Virus record (IMG/VR): IMGVR_UViG_3300021424_001706
Coordinates: 1 to 36,384 of that record
DNA from: a virus
Length of the DNA: 36,384 bases
Direction: 5' to 3' (one strand)
The notes beneath the pieces are model-generated. The model did not search any database and was not told the DNA's origin. It was given only the letters and a program-made list of their open reading frames with translations. The translations under genes were made by a program, and so were the position numbers. Shown here piece by piece: positions 6,960-13,363 of this stretch. Position 1 is the first letter of the stretch. Every line of letters begins with the position of its first letter.

Positions 6960-7429
6960 CTGAACGAGTAGCCAAACCCGTAGTAAAAAATAAATTTTGG
7001 GTAGTAGAAGATCACGGTCAAAAGATTGCTACCATTCAGGCAAGAGAGGATGGTGGATTAGTTTATGTTCATGACGAACAAAGAGAATATTTCCCTAGTG
7101 TTAAAGTTTTAAAACAAAAATATAATATTAAATTTGGCTCGCCAGAACGTGTTAAAAAAGAAAATGCCAAAACTGTATATGGTTATCCTATAAACGGCAA
7201 AGCCTTCAATCAAGTATGGGATGTACATAGACGATTACCAATTTACAGTAAGACAGGCAAAAGTAAAAGTTTATACTGTGCAGGGTATTATGGCATTAAA
7301 CTAAATGGCATATGGACTGAATCATTTTGCCCTAAGAATATAACAATTTCAAGATATGAGTACGTTGGTCCTTTTTTGACCAAGCAACAAATGCAACACA
7401 CCTTACAGGATCTACAATGCAAAAACTAA
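6956..7429 (+). CDS. conserved marine T4-like phage protein, unknown function
   Basis: A 157-residue protein. The N-terminal third (FWVVEDHGQKIATI, then YVHDEQREYFPS) is beta-rich. The centre has VYGYPINGKAFNQVWDVHRRLPIYSKTGKSKSLYCAGYY in two short runs separated by a basic KTGKSKS loop, and the end has FCPKNITISRYEYVGPF. I recognise this pattern from cyanophage T4-like genomes, where it is a widely conserved protein of unknown function. Overlaps: 4 bases upstream and 13 downstream. Confidence 0.78.
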   Translation: MTERVAKPVVKNKFWVVEDHGQKIATIQAREDGGLVYVHDEQREYFPSVKVLKQKYNIKFGSPERVKKENAKTVYGYPINGKAFNQVWDVHRRLPIYSKTGKSKSLYCAGYYGIKLNGIWTESFCPKNITISRYEYVGPFLTKQQMQHTLQDLQCKN

Positions 7430-7626
7430 GTTTAGCAGTTAAAAATTTCAATGAGCGTGTTAAAGTCTTAAATCAAACTGGAAGCAAACAATTAACTCTA
7501 TCAGCCGAAGAAGCAAGAAATTTACACGCAGATATCTTTAATTTATTGGCTAACATTGCCGAACTTCAAACAAAATCAGAAACAACGCAAATACCAGCTA
7601 CTAACTTTGATGGAGGAGGTTTTTAA
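7417..7626 (+). CDS. small helical protein, unknown function
   Basis: A 69-residue protein consisting of two helices (SLAVKNFNERVKVLNQTG and LSAEEARNLHADIFNLLANI) and a flexible Gly-ending tail (FDGGGF). A tail of this kind occurs in several phage small proteins. Its start lies within the end of the previous gene. It is similar in layout to small proteins that follow the same neighbour in marine T4-like phages. Function unknown. Confidence 0.6.
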   Translation: MQKLSLAVKNFNERVKVLNQTGSKQLTLSAEEARNLHADIFNLLANIAELQTKSETTQIPATNFDGGGF

Positions 7627-7647
7627 CTTAAACTACCCAGAAAACTG

Positions 7648-7655
7648 CATAAATA
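7648..7655 (+). promoter_or_regulatory. possible T4-type late promoter (CATAAATA)
   Basis: CATAAATA fits the NATAAATA late-promoter form described for cyanophage T4-like viruses. It is 20 bases before the ATG at 7676, in a 49-base gap, which allows a short leader. No -35 match, as expected for a late promoter. The match is short and may be chance. Confidence 0.35.
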
Positions 7656-7675
7656 CATAGTTCAAGGATTACAAG

Positions 7676-7963
7676 ATGTCTAGACCTAAACCCACAGTAC
7701 TGTTAGAACATGTTAATAAATCTAACTACAAAAGCGATCAAGTTCTCAGCAGCGAAGGAATTTGGGCGGTATTCTACGACAACAAACCCATCAACTTAAA
7801 AAGTTCCAATATGTTGGTTGCTTACCCGGGTCCAAAATATAAGAAGGTTTCATTTAGCAACAGTGGACACGCTATCAATCTAGCAAAAAAACTTAACACC
7901 CTTTTCAAGACCGACAAATTCACTGTGGTCTTAATGAAACAAGGTGACCAAATCTACCCTTAA
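7676..7963 (+). CDS. conserved marine T4-like phage protein, unknown function
   Basis: A 95-residue basic protein with the recognisable sequence features SRPKPTVLLEHVN, EGIWAVFYDNKPINLK and YPGPKYKKVSFSN, followed by a helix (AINLAKKLNTLFKT). I know this pattern from cyanophage and related genomes as a conserved protein of unknown role. A 49-base gap with a late-promoter-like site precedes it. The next gene begins at a GTG inside its last 20 bases. Confidence 0.75.
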   Translation: MSRPKPTVLLEHVNKSNYKSDQVLSSEGIWAVFYDNKPINLKSSNMLVAYPGPKYKKVSFSNSGHAINLAKKLNTLFKTDKFTVVLMKQGDQIYP

Positions 7964-8309
7964 TCAAACTGACTATACCCGACAGTTTTTGACTCAAACG
8001 GGCCTAGACCATGCTAACTTTAATAGATATCACAAAACATGGTGGTGGAATCACACTGATCCCAAAAACTTGAGATTGAGCATGGACGGATTCAAGTTTG
8101 TCCAACTAAACAAAATACCCAAATACGAAATAGTACTGCCCCAACCTTTACGAAATCGCACTCTAATACAAATGAGCCGACTGCTCACTTGTCCTTATTA
8201 CATAAAAAAGTTGGATTGTGTCTATTTGCTTGGCGAACAAGAATCCGTATTACTTGCACTACATGCGGATAACTTGCAACAATACTTAGACAACCTTCAA
8301 ACACAGTAG
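7944..8309 (+). CDS. conserved marine T4-like phage protein, unknown function
   Basis: A 121-residue protein. The start is GTG at 7944, overlapping the previous gene by 20 bases; I chose it because no ATG is near and the homology pattern begins soon after (YTRQFLTQTGLDH). Features: LRLSMDGFKFVQ, YEIVLPQPLRNRTLIQMSRL and SVLLALHADNLQQYLDNL. This arrangement is familiar from marine T4-like phages, unannotated in function. A 56-base gap with an inverted repeat and promoter-like boxes follows. Confidence 0.72.
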   Translation: MTKSTLNQTDYTRQFLTQTGLDHANFNRYHKTWWWNHTDPKNLRLSMDGFKFVQLNKIPKYEIVLPQPLRNRTLIQMSRLLTCPYYIKKLDCVYLLGEQESVLLALHADNLQQYLDNLQTQ

Positions 8310-8310
8310 A

Positions 8311-8340
8311 TTGCGCTAAATTCACGTTTAGCATATACTG
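8311..8340 (+). promoter_or_regulatory. promoter-like boxes with inverted repeat
   Basis: TTGCGC at 8311-8316 and TATACT at 8335-8340 have an 18-base spacer, a weak sigma70-like match. Within it GCTAAA (8315-8320) and TTTAGC (8327-8332) form an exact inverted repeat around a six-base centre, in the place where a repressor could act. The gene at 8366 follows with GGGAGG as its RBS. Confidence 0.35.
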
Positions 8341-8365
8341 TATAGTCTTATACAAGGGAGGCTGT

Positions 8366-8716
8366 ATGCTAGCACAAAGTTACATTAGCAAATATGCAAC
8401 CAAAACTAGTAGCAAAGGTTTTAAAAGTCAATGGCACAAAATACCCGCAACAGAAAAATGGGTAGAATACATGCTAGATAAGCATGATGTTAACAAAATA
8501 CTAATGAATAGCGATTTTGCAACAAAAATGGACTTGTTAGAAGTTTTGCAAGTTCTAGAGCGTAAAATTGACTATATGTACAAGCATCCAAATTTTGAGT
8601 TCAATAAAGCAACATTCTTGTTTAACAGGCTCAAAACAGCAACGAAAGTTGCACCTTTAGTAACACCCAAAACTGTTGTAAAAACACAACAGAAAAAGAA
8701 ACTCAAAAAACGGTAG
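8366..8716 (+). CDS. small basic protein, unknown function
   Basis: A 116-residue protein with strong RBS (AGGGAGG). The N-terminal 90 residues form a helical domain (WVEYMLDKHDVNKILM, then LLEVLQVLERKIDYMY). The last 25 residues are a Lys/Thr/Val-rich tail ending QKKKLKKR, typical of an exposed, possibly nucleic-acid-binding extension. Not recognised. It is likely transcribed from the promoter-like boxes just upstream and is followed by a separate promoter for the next gene. Confidence 0.65.
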   Translation: MLAQSYISKYATKTSSKGFKSQWHKIPATEKWVEYMLDKHDVNKILMNSDFATKMDLLEVLQVLERKIDYMYKHPNFEFNKATFLFNRLKTATKVAPLVTPKTVVKTQQKKKLKKR

Positions 8717-8742
8717 ACTCAAATGACCCATTTTGCTATAAT
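8714..8742 (+). promoter_or_regulatory. sigma70-like promoter TAGACT-N17-TATAAT
   Basis: -35 TAGACT (8714-8719), exact 17-base spacer, consensus -10 TATAAT (8737-8742). The -35 overlaps the stop of the preceding gene. The spacer contains CCATTTTGC, also found in the promoter at 10806. Drives the Ala/Lys-rich gene at 8774. Confidence 0.75.
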
Positions 8743-8773
8743 AGTTGTACATTAACTAGTAAGGAGAACTTGC

Positions 8774-9244
8774 ATGTCTAAATTGTTTGCTTTTGCAGGT
8801 ACCTGCACTGAAAACGGTACTACCGTTTACAAATTTGCTAACGATGCTAATCGTGCCAAGGCACTTGAACGTTTTGGTTGCACTGAAGTTAAGATGATTG
8901 AACTGCCGTTTACAATGGCTAAAGAAGCCGCTGTCGACTATCTTAATGCACAAGGCATGACTGCTACCAAGCCGGCTCGTGCTGCTCGGGCTGCAAAGCC
9001 GGCTACTGTTAAGGTTAAGGCTGCTAAGACTACTAACGTTGTCGCAGCCAAGGCCAAAGCAGTTGATTCGGACGAAGTAACTAAGGAGGCTTATGCTGAG
9101 GCTATGGGTGAGCGTAAAGCTAACGGCATGCCAGTTGTAAGCTTTGCACAATACAAGCGTGATGCAGCCAAGGCTGTAGCATTCTTTGCCAAGTGTGATG
9201 CCAAACTTGCAGTCAAGCGTGAAGCAGGACAAACTTGTTTCTAA
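8774..9244 (+). CDS. Ala/Lys-rich two-domain protein, unknown function
   Basis: A 156-residue protein preceded by a consensus-like promoter and AAGGAG, so it is probably well expressed. Residues 1-58 form a small mixed domain (LFAFAGTCTENGTTVYKFAN); residues about 62-100 are a low-complexity Ala/Lys/Arg linker (KPARAARAAKPATVK) reminiscent of histone-like tails; residues 105-156 form a helical domain (VTKEAYAEAMGERKANG). It ends with a hairpin terminator, making it a single-gene unit. It may bind nucleic acid through the linker; this is inference. Base composition is richer in GC than the genes before it. Confidence 0.75.
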   Translation: MSKLFAFAGTCTENGTTVYKFANDANRAKALERFGCTEVKMIELPFTMAKEAAVDYLNAQGMTATKPARAARAAKPATVKVKAAKTTNVVAAKAKAVDSDEVTKEAYAEAMGERKANGMPVVSFAQYKRDAAKAVAFFAKCDAKLAVKREAGQTCF

Positions 9245-9249
9245 TAATG

Positions 9250-9290
9250 AGCGTCTGTTGTGTAAAAGCCACAGACGCTTATTCTGTTTT
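9250..9290 (+). terminator. rho-independent-type terminator
   Basis: Perfect 9-bp stem AGCGTCTGT (9250-9258) and ACAGACGCT (9271-9279) with a 12-base loop, followed by a T-rich tract (9279-9290, ending in TTTT). It closes the Ala/Lys-rich gene. The right arm also holds the CAGACG box used as -35 by the next promoter. Confidence 0.75.
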
Positions 9291-9300
9291 AAACTATAAT
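9272..9300 (+). promoter_or_regulatory. sigma70-like promoter CAGACG-N17-TATAAT
   Basis: Consensus -10 TATAAT (9295-9300) with CAGACG 17 bases before it. The -35 is embedded in the terminator stem, and keeps the GAC core seen in the two sister promoters (8714 and 10806). Drives the MoxR-type gene. Confidence 0.55.
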
Positions 9301-9331
9301 ATGTATTCACACGTTGACAAGGAGGATGTAA

Positions 9332-10435
9332 ATGGCTGTAACTGAAACTCGTACGGTCACGCCTGAAGAGGCACGTAGCCGTATTTTACGCTCGTTTAAA
9401 CACAAGCGACCCATGTTCCTATGGGGACCGCCCGGTGTTGGCAAAAGTGAAGTGATCGCTGACATTTGTGACGAGCTAGGCGGCTACATGATCGACCTGC
9501 GTCTATCGCAGATGGAGCCCACTGACATGCGTGGTATCCCGTTCTATAACAAGGACAAGGGTCTGATGGATTGGGCACCACCTATTGATTTGCCTGACGC
9601 CGAGCTAGCGGCTCAGTATCCGATTGTAGTATTGCTATTGGATGAGATGAATTCAGCGGCACCGGCTGTACAAGCGGCAGCATATCAGCTGATTCTCAAT
9701 CGCCGAATCGGCAAGTACACACTGCCCGACAATGTAGTGATGGTGGCTGCGGGTAATAGAGATAGCGATAAAGGTGTCACTTATCGTATGCCTAGTCCGC
9801 TAGCCAATCGCTTTGTACACTTGGAGGTCCGTCCGGACTTTGAATCTTGGCAGACGTGGGCTGTTAAAAACAAGATCCATGCAGATGTTGTTGGTTATCT
9901 GTCGTTTGCTAAGGCAGACATGTTTGACTTTGATCCGCGTAGTAATAGCCGCTCGTTTGCTACGCCGCGTTCTTGGACCTTTGCCAGTGAGTTCTGTCAT
10001 GACGAAGGCGTGCCAGCTTCAGAGCTTACGGATCTTGTTGCAGGCTGTGTAGGCGAGGGTATTGCACACAAGTTTATGGCTCACCGCAAGGTTGCTGGTT
10101 CGTTGCCCAAACCCGAAGACATTCTAGCAGGCAAGGTTAAAGAACTCAAGACCAAAGAAGTGTCGGCTATGTATTCGTTGACTACTAGTATGTGTTACGA
10201 GTTGCAAGACTATCACACCAAGAACAAGGACAAGATTGCCGAGTTTCATAAGATGGCGGATAACTTCTTGCGATTCATGATGGATAATTTTACAACCGAA
10301 GTCACTGTCATGGGTGCTAGAGTTGCACTTACTACATACAATCTGCCAATGGTTCCAGGCAAGATGCCAAGCTTTGATGAGTTCCATCAGCGTTTTGGCA
10401 AGTATGTTCTTGCAGCAGCTGGTTCTACCAAGTAA
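9332..10435 (+). CDS. MoxR-type AAA+ ATPase
   Basis: A 367-residue AAA+ ATPase of the MoxR branch, which usually works with a VWA-domain partner to remodel or insert metal into target proteins. Walker A is GPPGVGKS (residues 32-39), Walker B VVLLLDE (99-105), sensor 1 Asn142 in AAGNRDSD, and the arginine finger region PSPLANRF around Arg160. The MRGIPF and QAAAYQLILNRRIG segments are typical of MoxR ATPases that pair with DUF2201 proteins. RBS AAGGAGG is very strong. The VWA partner is two genes on. Codon use is noticeably less AT-rich than in flanking phage genes, hinting at acquisition or strong expression. A cyanophage CobS-like reading is less likely. Confidence 0.9.
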   Translation: MAVTETRTVTPEEARSRILRSFKHKRPMFLWGPPGVGKSEVIADICDELGGYMIDLRLSQMEPTDMRGIPFYNKDKGLMDWAPPIDLPDAELAAQYPIVVLLLDEMNSAAPAVQAAAYQLILNRRIGKYTLPDNVVMVAAGNRDSDKGVTYRMPSPLANRFVHLEVRPDFESWQTWAVKNKIHADVVGYLSFAKADMFDFDPRSNSRSFATPRSWTFASEFCHDEGVPASELTDLVAGCVGEGIAHKFMAHRKVAGSLPKPEDILAGKVKELKTKEVSAMYSLTTSMCYELQDYHTKNKDKIAEFHKMADNFLRFMMDNFTTEVTVMGARVALTTYNLPMVPGKMPSFDEFHQRFGKYVLAAAGSTK

Positions 10436-10453
10436 TTGAGTCGCGTGTGAGGC

Positions 10454-10488
10454 GGAGGCAGGATCTTGATCCGTAAGTCCTCCTTTTT
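10454..10488 (+). terminator. rho-independent-type terminator
   Basis: Outer arms GGAGG (10454-10458) and CCTCC (10479-10483), inner arms GGATC (10461-10465) and GATCC (10468-10472), then TTTTT (10484-10488). It closes the MoxR gene. The next ATG at 10492 lies directly after the T-tract. Confidence 0.75.
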
Positions 10489-10491
10489 ATT

Positions 10492-10809
10492 ATGAAATTT
10501 TTTGTTGAAAAACTTAACAAGAGATATACCGGACATTTACTTTGGCAATACCGCTTGCGTATTGGCCATAGCCCTAATGCATATAAATCAGCCAATAGAA
10601 ATTTTCATACACTTAGGTCGTGGATGATTGAACAATACGCGTTAAGCACAGAGCGAGATAGTTATGCGAATACAGTTTTGGAGTTTAAAGATAACGAATT
10701 GTTCGACCCGCCGTGGTGTTGGCACGTGGATCGAGATTATCCAAATACTCAATACATATATGTGCAGAATCGCAATATCCTAAGCCACATAACATTAAGA
10801 TGGGTTTGA
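10492..10809 (+). CDS. small aromatic-rich protein, unknown function
   Basis: A 105-residue protein, rich in Tyr, Trp, Asn and Arg (GHLLWQYRLRIGHSPNAYK; DPPWCWHVDRDYPNTQYIYV). Not recognised. It begins right after a terminator, without a clear Shine-Dalgarno sequence, and ends on the -35 box of the next promoter, so it seems to be inserted between two expression units and may be poorly or separately expressed. The sequence is protein-like in composition, which supports a real gene. Confidence 0.5.
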   Translation: MKFFVEKLNKRYTGHLLWQYRLRIGHSPNAYKSANRNFHTLRSWMIEQYALSTERDSYANTVLEFKDNELFDPPWCWHVDRDYPNTQYIYVQNRNILSHITLRWV

Positions 10810-10834
10810 CTATAAATCCATTTTGCGCTATAAT
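10806..10834 (+). promoter_or_regulatory. sigma70 promoter TTGACT-N17-TATAAT
   Basis: -35 TTGACT (10806-10811), 17-base spacer and consensus -10 TATAAT (10829-10834). One of the best sigma70-type promoters in the window. The spacer shares CCATTTTGC with the promoter at 8714. RBS AAGGAG (10847-10852) and ATG 10861 follow. Confidence 0.8.
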
Positions 10835-10860
10835 ATACATATAGTTAAGGAGCATAACAA

Positions 10861-12108
10861 ATGGCAGAATCTACAATAATTGACAAAGAAAAAGTTGTAA
10901 CCGTTACGTATCCGCGCACAGATGCTGCGGCTCGTGAGAAACTGACTACTGCACGTATTGGCTTGTTGCTCAAGGCTCCGTTCTTTGGACAGCTGGCTAC
11001 CCGAATGACCCTAACTAATGCGGATGAATGGTGCGGTACCGCTGCAACTGACGGACGCAAGTTCTATTACAACAGCGAGTTTGTGAACAAGATGCCGCTA
11101 AAGCAACTTGAGTTTCTTGTCGGACACGAAATTCTACATGCTGTATATGATCACATGGGCCGACGTGGCGATCGTCAACCGCGTCTCAGTAATATTGCTG
11201 CTGACTATTGTGTGAATCAAGACCTTGTAGAACAGCGCATTGGTGAAAAGATCAGTGTAGTTCCTATCTTGTTTGACAACAAGTTTAAAGGTCAAAGCTA
11301 TGAAGAAGTATATGACTATCTGTACGAGAACGCAGACAAGATAGACTTGGACCAACTTGAGAAGATGATTCTAGACGATCACCTCGAAGAAGATAGCGAC
11401 GGTGAAGGCAAAGACGGTTCGGGTAAGCCTCGACTAAGCAAAGAAGAAGCACAGGCTATCCGCGATGAGATAAAAGGTGCTGTAATTAGTGCGGCGCAGG
11501 CAGCAGGCGCAGGCAACTTGCCAATGGGTGTTAAACGACTGCTCAAAGATATTACTGCACCTGTAATTGGCTGGAAGGAACTGCTACAACAACAAATCAC
11601 AGCCGTAATCAAGAACGACTATACTTGGGCGCGGCCTAGTCGACGAGGTTGGCACATGGATGCTATCATGCCCGGACTCAAGCCTGGCGACATGATTGAT
11701 ATCTGTATTGCTATGGACCAGTCGGGTAGTATTAGTGAAGCCGATAGCAAAGCGTTCCTTGGCGAGATTAAAGGCATTATGGAAGCCTTTGACGAGTACA
11801 AAATCACGCTATGGTGCTTTGACACTGAAATTTACAATGTCAAAACTTATACGTCGGACAATATTGAAGACATTGAAAACTACGAACCAGCAGGTGGTGG
11901 CGGTACCGACTTTATGGCCAATTGGGAGTTCATGAAGCAAGAAAACATTGAACCAAAAAAGTTTATCATGTTTACCGACGGCATGCCGTGCGGTGAGTGG
12001 GGCGAGAAAGAGTATTGCGAAACTGTTTGGATCATTAAAGGCAATCCTGGCTGCGAACCCCCGTGGGGCATCTGGGCTCACTACGAAGAAGCTGCGAGAG
12101 GACGATAA
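10861..12108 (+). CDS. DUF2201-type protein: zincin-like metallopeptidase plus VWA domain
   Basis: A 415-residue two-domain protein. The N-terminal domain has a zincin motif HEILH (residues 89-93, in LVGHEILHAVYDH) and a downstream AADYCVNQDL helix, as in the DUF2201 N-terminal metallopeptidase-like domain. Residues about 130-200 are an acidic linker. The C-terminal VWA-like domain has the MIDAS motif DQSGS (286-290) and a GGGGTDF loop near 344-350, then MFTDGMPCGEW. These proteins pair with MoxR ATPases such as the one at 9332, forming a chaperone or activator whose phage target is unknown. It has its own consensus promoter and AAGGAG. Whether the zincin cleaves anything is unknown. Confidence 0.9.
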   Translation: MAESTIIDKEKVVTVTYPRTDAAAREKLTTARIGLLLKAPFFGQLATRMTLTNADEWCGTAATDGRKFYYNSEFVNKMPLKQLEFLVGHEILHAVYDHMGRRGDRQPRLSNIAADYCVNQDLVEQRIGEKISVVPILFDNKFKGQSYEEVYDYLYENADKIDLDQLEKMILDDHLEEDSDGEGKDGSGKPRLSKEEAQAIRDEIKGAVISAAQAAGAGNLPMGVKRLLKDITAPVIGWKELLQQQITAVIKNDYTWARPSRRGWHMDAIMPGLKPGDMIDICIAMDQSGSISEADSKAFLGEIKGIMEAFDEYKITLWCFDTEIYNVKTYTSDNIEDIENYEPAGGGGTDFMANWEFMKQENIEPKKFIMFTDGMPCGEWGEKEYCETVWIIKGNPGCEPPWGIWAHYEEAARGR

Positions 12109-12281
12109 TGATATCGAAAGAATTTATTTTAGTACTTGTGGCTGTAGCTATCGCAGTTGTAGTGGCCCTGTACAGTTTCCCCGAAGATAGGCGAGTAATT
12201 GATTGCAGCATTGCAGAAATCAGCCCGGACTATACTAACGAAATAAAAGAAGCCTGTAGGAAAGAAAGGATGGCACGATGA
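12108..12281 (+). CDS. small single-pass membrane protein
   Basis: A 57-residue protein starting at ATG 12108, which overlaps the upstream stop by one base (TAATG); an open frame back to 12063 would run into the preceding gene. Residues 5-23 are a clear transmembrane segment (FILVLVAVAIAVVVALYSF), followed by a charged tail with two Cys (DCSIAEIS and EACRKER). Not recognised. Co-transcription with the MoxR partner suggests a membrane link for that module, as inference only. Confidence 0.65.
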   Translation: MISKEFILVLVAVAIAVVVALYSFPEDRRVIDCSIAEISPDYTNEIKEACRKERMAR

Positions 12282-12517
12282 TAGTTGAACTAAACAATGA
12301 AGCGGTAGATGGCTTGATGCGTAGTATTCTTGTACAAGACTATAAAGGCTTGTGTGAGGACATTGGTCGCCTGGAGTCTGCTAAAGAATTAAAGAAATAT
12401 CAAAAAGAAGATCTTGAACATAATTATAGATACCGTAATGCTATGGAAACACTCATGGAGTACTATGTTGGATTTGATTGGAAAGAACGACTAGGGGACA
12501 ACAATGGCACCAATTAA
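12278..12517 (+). CDS. small helical protein, unknown function
   Basis: A 79-residue protein, predicted almost entirely helical (VDGLMRSILVQDYKGLCEDI, then EDLEHNYRYRNAMETLM), perhaps a coiled coil. It overlaps its neighbours by 4 and 14 bases. This type of protein (short, with a YRYRNAME-like stretch) is common in T4-like phages and has no known function. Confidence 0.7.
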   Translation: MIVELNNEAVDGLMRSILVQDYKGLCEDIGRLESAKELKKYQKEDLEHNYRYRNAMETLMEYYVGFDWKERLGDNNGTN

Positions 12518-12791
12518 TTTTGACGAGCTAAAAGCAAGCAAAAAAGTCAAACAACTTATTGCTGACTTGCAAGAACGTTTGTTGCTAACCGAAGACGCAC
12601 TAGAAGATATCACTCGTGCAGCTGAAATTGTTGAAGTAACCGGGCAGCGAGAAATTTTAAGCACTTGGATCGAACAATCAAATGAGTTTCTTAGAAATCG
12701 TATTGTGCGACCAGATACTAGCATATCAGCCGACGAACAAAAAATTCTTGTTGTAACAGATGAGACCAAAGGCAACAAAAATGTTACGTAA
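12504..12791 (+). CDS. small acidic helical protein, unknown function
   Basis: A 95-residue protein with coiled-coil potential (VKQLIADLQERLLLTEDALE) and an acidic composition. Not recognised. It overlaps the previous gene by 14 bases and the next by 11 if that gene starts at 12781. The C-terminus (TDETKGNKNVT) is polar and probably disordered. Confidence 0.65.
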   Translation: MAPINFDELKASKKVKQLIADLQERLLLTEDALEDITRAAEIVEVTGQREILSTWIEQSNEFLRNRIVRPDTSISADEQKILVVTDETKGNKNVT

Positions 12792-13068
12792 CGGAGAAGC
12801 AAATCCGTTAGCAGTACACGGACTACGTGAGTTGGATCGCTGTCCACCACATTTTGTCAAAGTTCAATTTGAACTACAACTTGGAAATCCAAAAAAAATT
12901 ACCGACTGGATCTGGGAAAATTTTGAAGGTAGATTTTGGTTTGGAGATATTTATTATACAAACAAAAACGGACCAATAATTATGTCTACTTGTGCTGCGT
13001 TTGAAATCCCCGGCGAAGCAAGTATGTTTAGTCTTTGCCTAGATCAGATACAACAATCTAACTATTAG
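12781..13068 (+). CDS. conserved phage protein, unknown function
   Basis: A 95-residue protein beginning MLRNGEANP. I preferred the ATG at 12781 to one at 12760 because an AAAGG lies at a usable distance and the longer form adds only MRPKATK. Features: HFVKVQFELQ, KKITDWIWENFEGRFWFGD and IMSTCAAFEIPGEAS. The pattern of an amphipathic helix followed by FWFGD resembles small proteins of marine T4-like phages. No function assigned. Confidence 0.65.
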   Translation: MLRNGEANPLAVHGLRELDRCPPHFVKVQFELQLGNPKKITDWIWENFEGRFWFGDIYYTNKNGPIIMSTCAAFEIPGEASMFSLCLDQIQQSNY

Positions 13069-13093
13069 TAAAAAAAACTATCTAATTGGTCTT

Positions 13094-13117
13094 CATTAAA
13101 TATATATAACTTTAATG
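13094..13117 (+). promoter_or_regulatory. inverted repeat before the RBS of the next gene
   Basis: CATTAAA (13094-13100) and TTTAATG (13111-13117) are exact reverse complements around a ten-base alternating TA centre. GGAG of the RBS begins at the last base of the right arm. Candidate operator or mRNA hairpin; TA-rich, so it could also contain a promoter. Confidence 0.4.
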
Positions 13118-13125
13118 GAGAACAA

Positions 13126-13347
13126 ATGGATCAGAATTCACAATCCCCCGAAGCACCCAGCCTTGCTCTTGCAGATTTAGTTTTAATGTTGAATCTTATA
13201 CGAGTGACTAGCGAACGCGGTGCTATCAAAGCCGAAGAACTCAGCGCAGTCGGCGCAGTTTACGATAAACTTTTAAAATTTTTAGAAGCCAGCGGTGCCA
13301 TAAATAAAACGACACCGCTAGATGCCGCTGCGGATCAGTCCGAATAA
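13126..13347 (+). CDS. conserved marine T4-like phage protein, unknown function
   Basis: A 73-residue acidic, Ala-rich protein with the pattern SLALADLVLMLNLIRVTSERGA and EELSAVGAVYDKLLKFLE, which I recognise from cyanophage T4-like genomes as a small conserved protein next to the gene that follows here. RBS GGAG precedes the ATG. Two amphipathic helices suggest an oligomeric helical bundle. Function unknown. Confidence 0.78.
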   Translation: MDQNSQSPEAPSLALADLVLMLNLIRVTSERGAIKAEELSAVGAVYDKLLKFLEASGAINKTTPLDAAADQSE

Positions 13348-13363
13348 ATCAAGGAGAAATCAA

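Noticed and set aside
8756-9310. 184-residue minus-strand open frame opposite the Ala/Lys-rich gene
   Set aside because: It is antisense to a gene with consensus promoter, strong RBS and terminator; its Ser/Leu/Cys-rich composition is that of a mirror frame of Ala/Lys codons.
9332-12108. CobS/CobT-type cobaltochelatase pair, a common label in cyanophages
   Set aside because: The ATPase has MoxR-specific segments and the partner has an HEILH zincin domain plus VWA, the DUF2201 layout, rather than CobT's.
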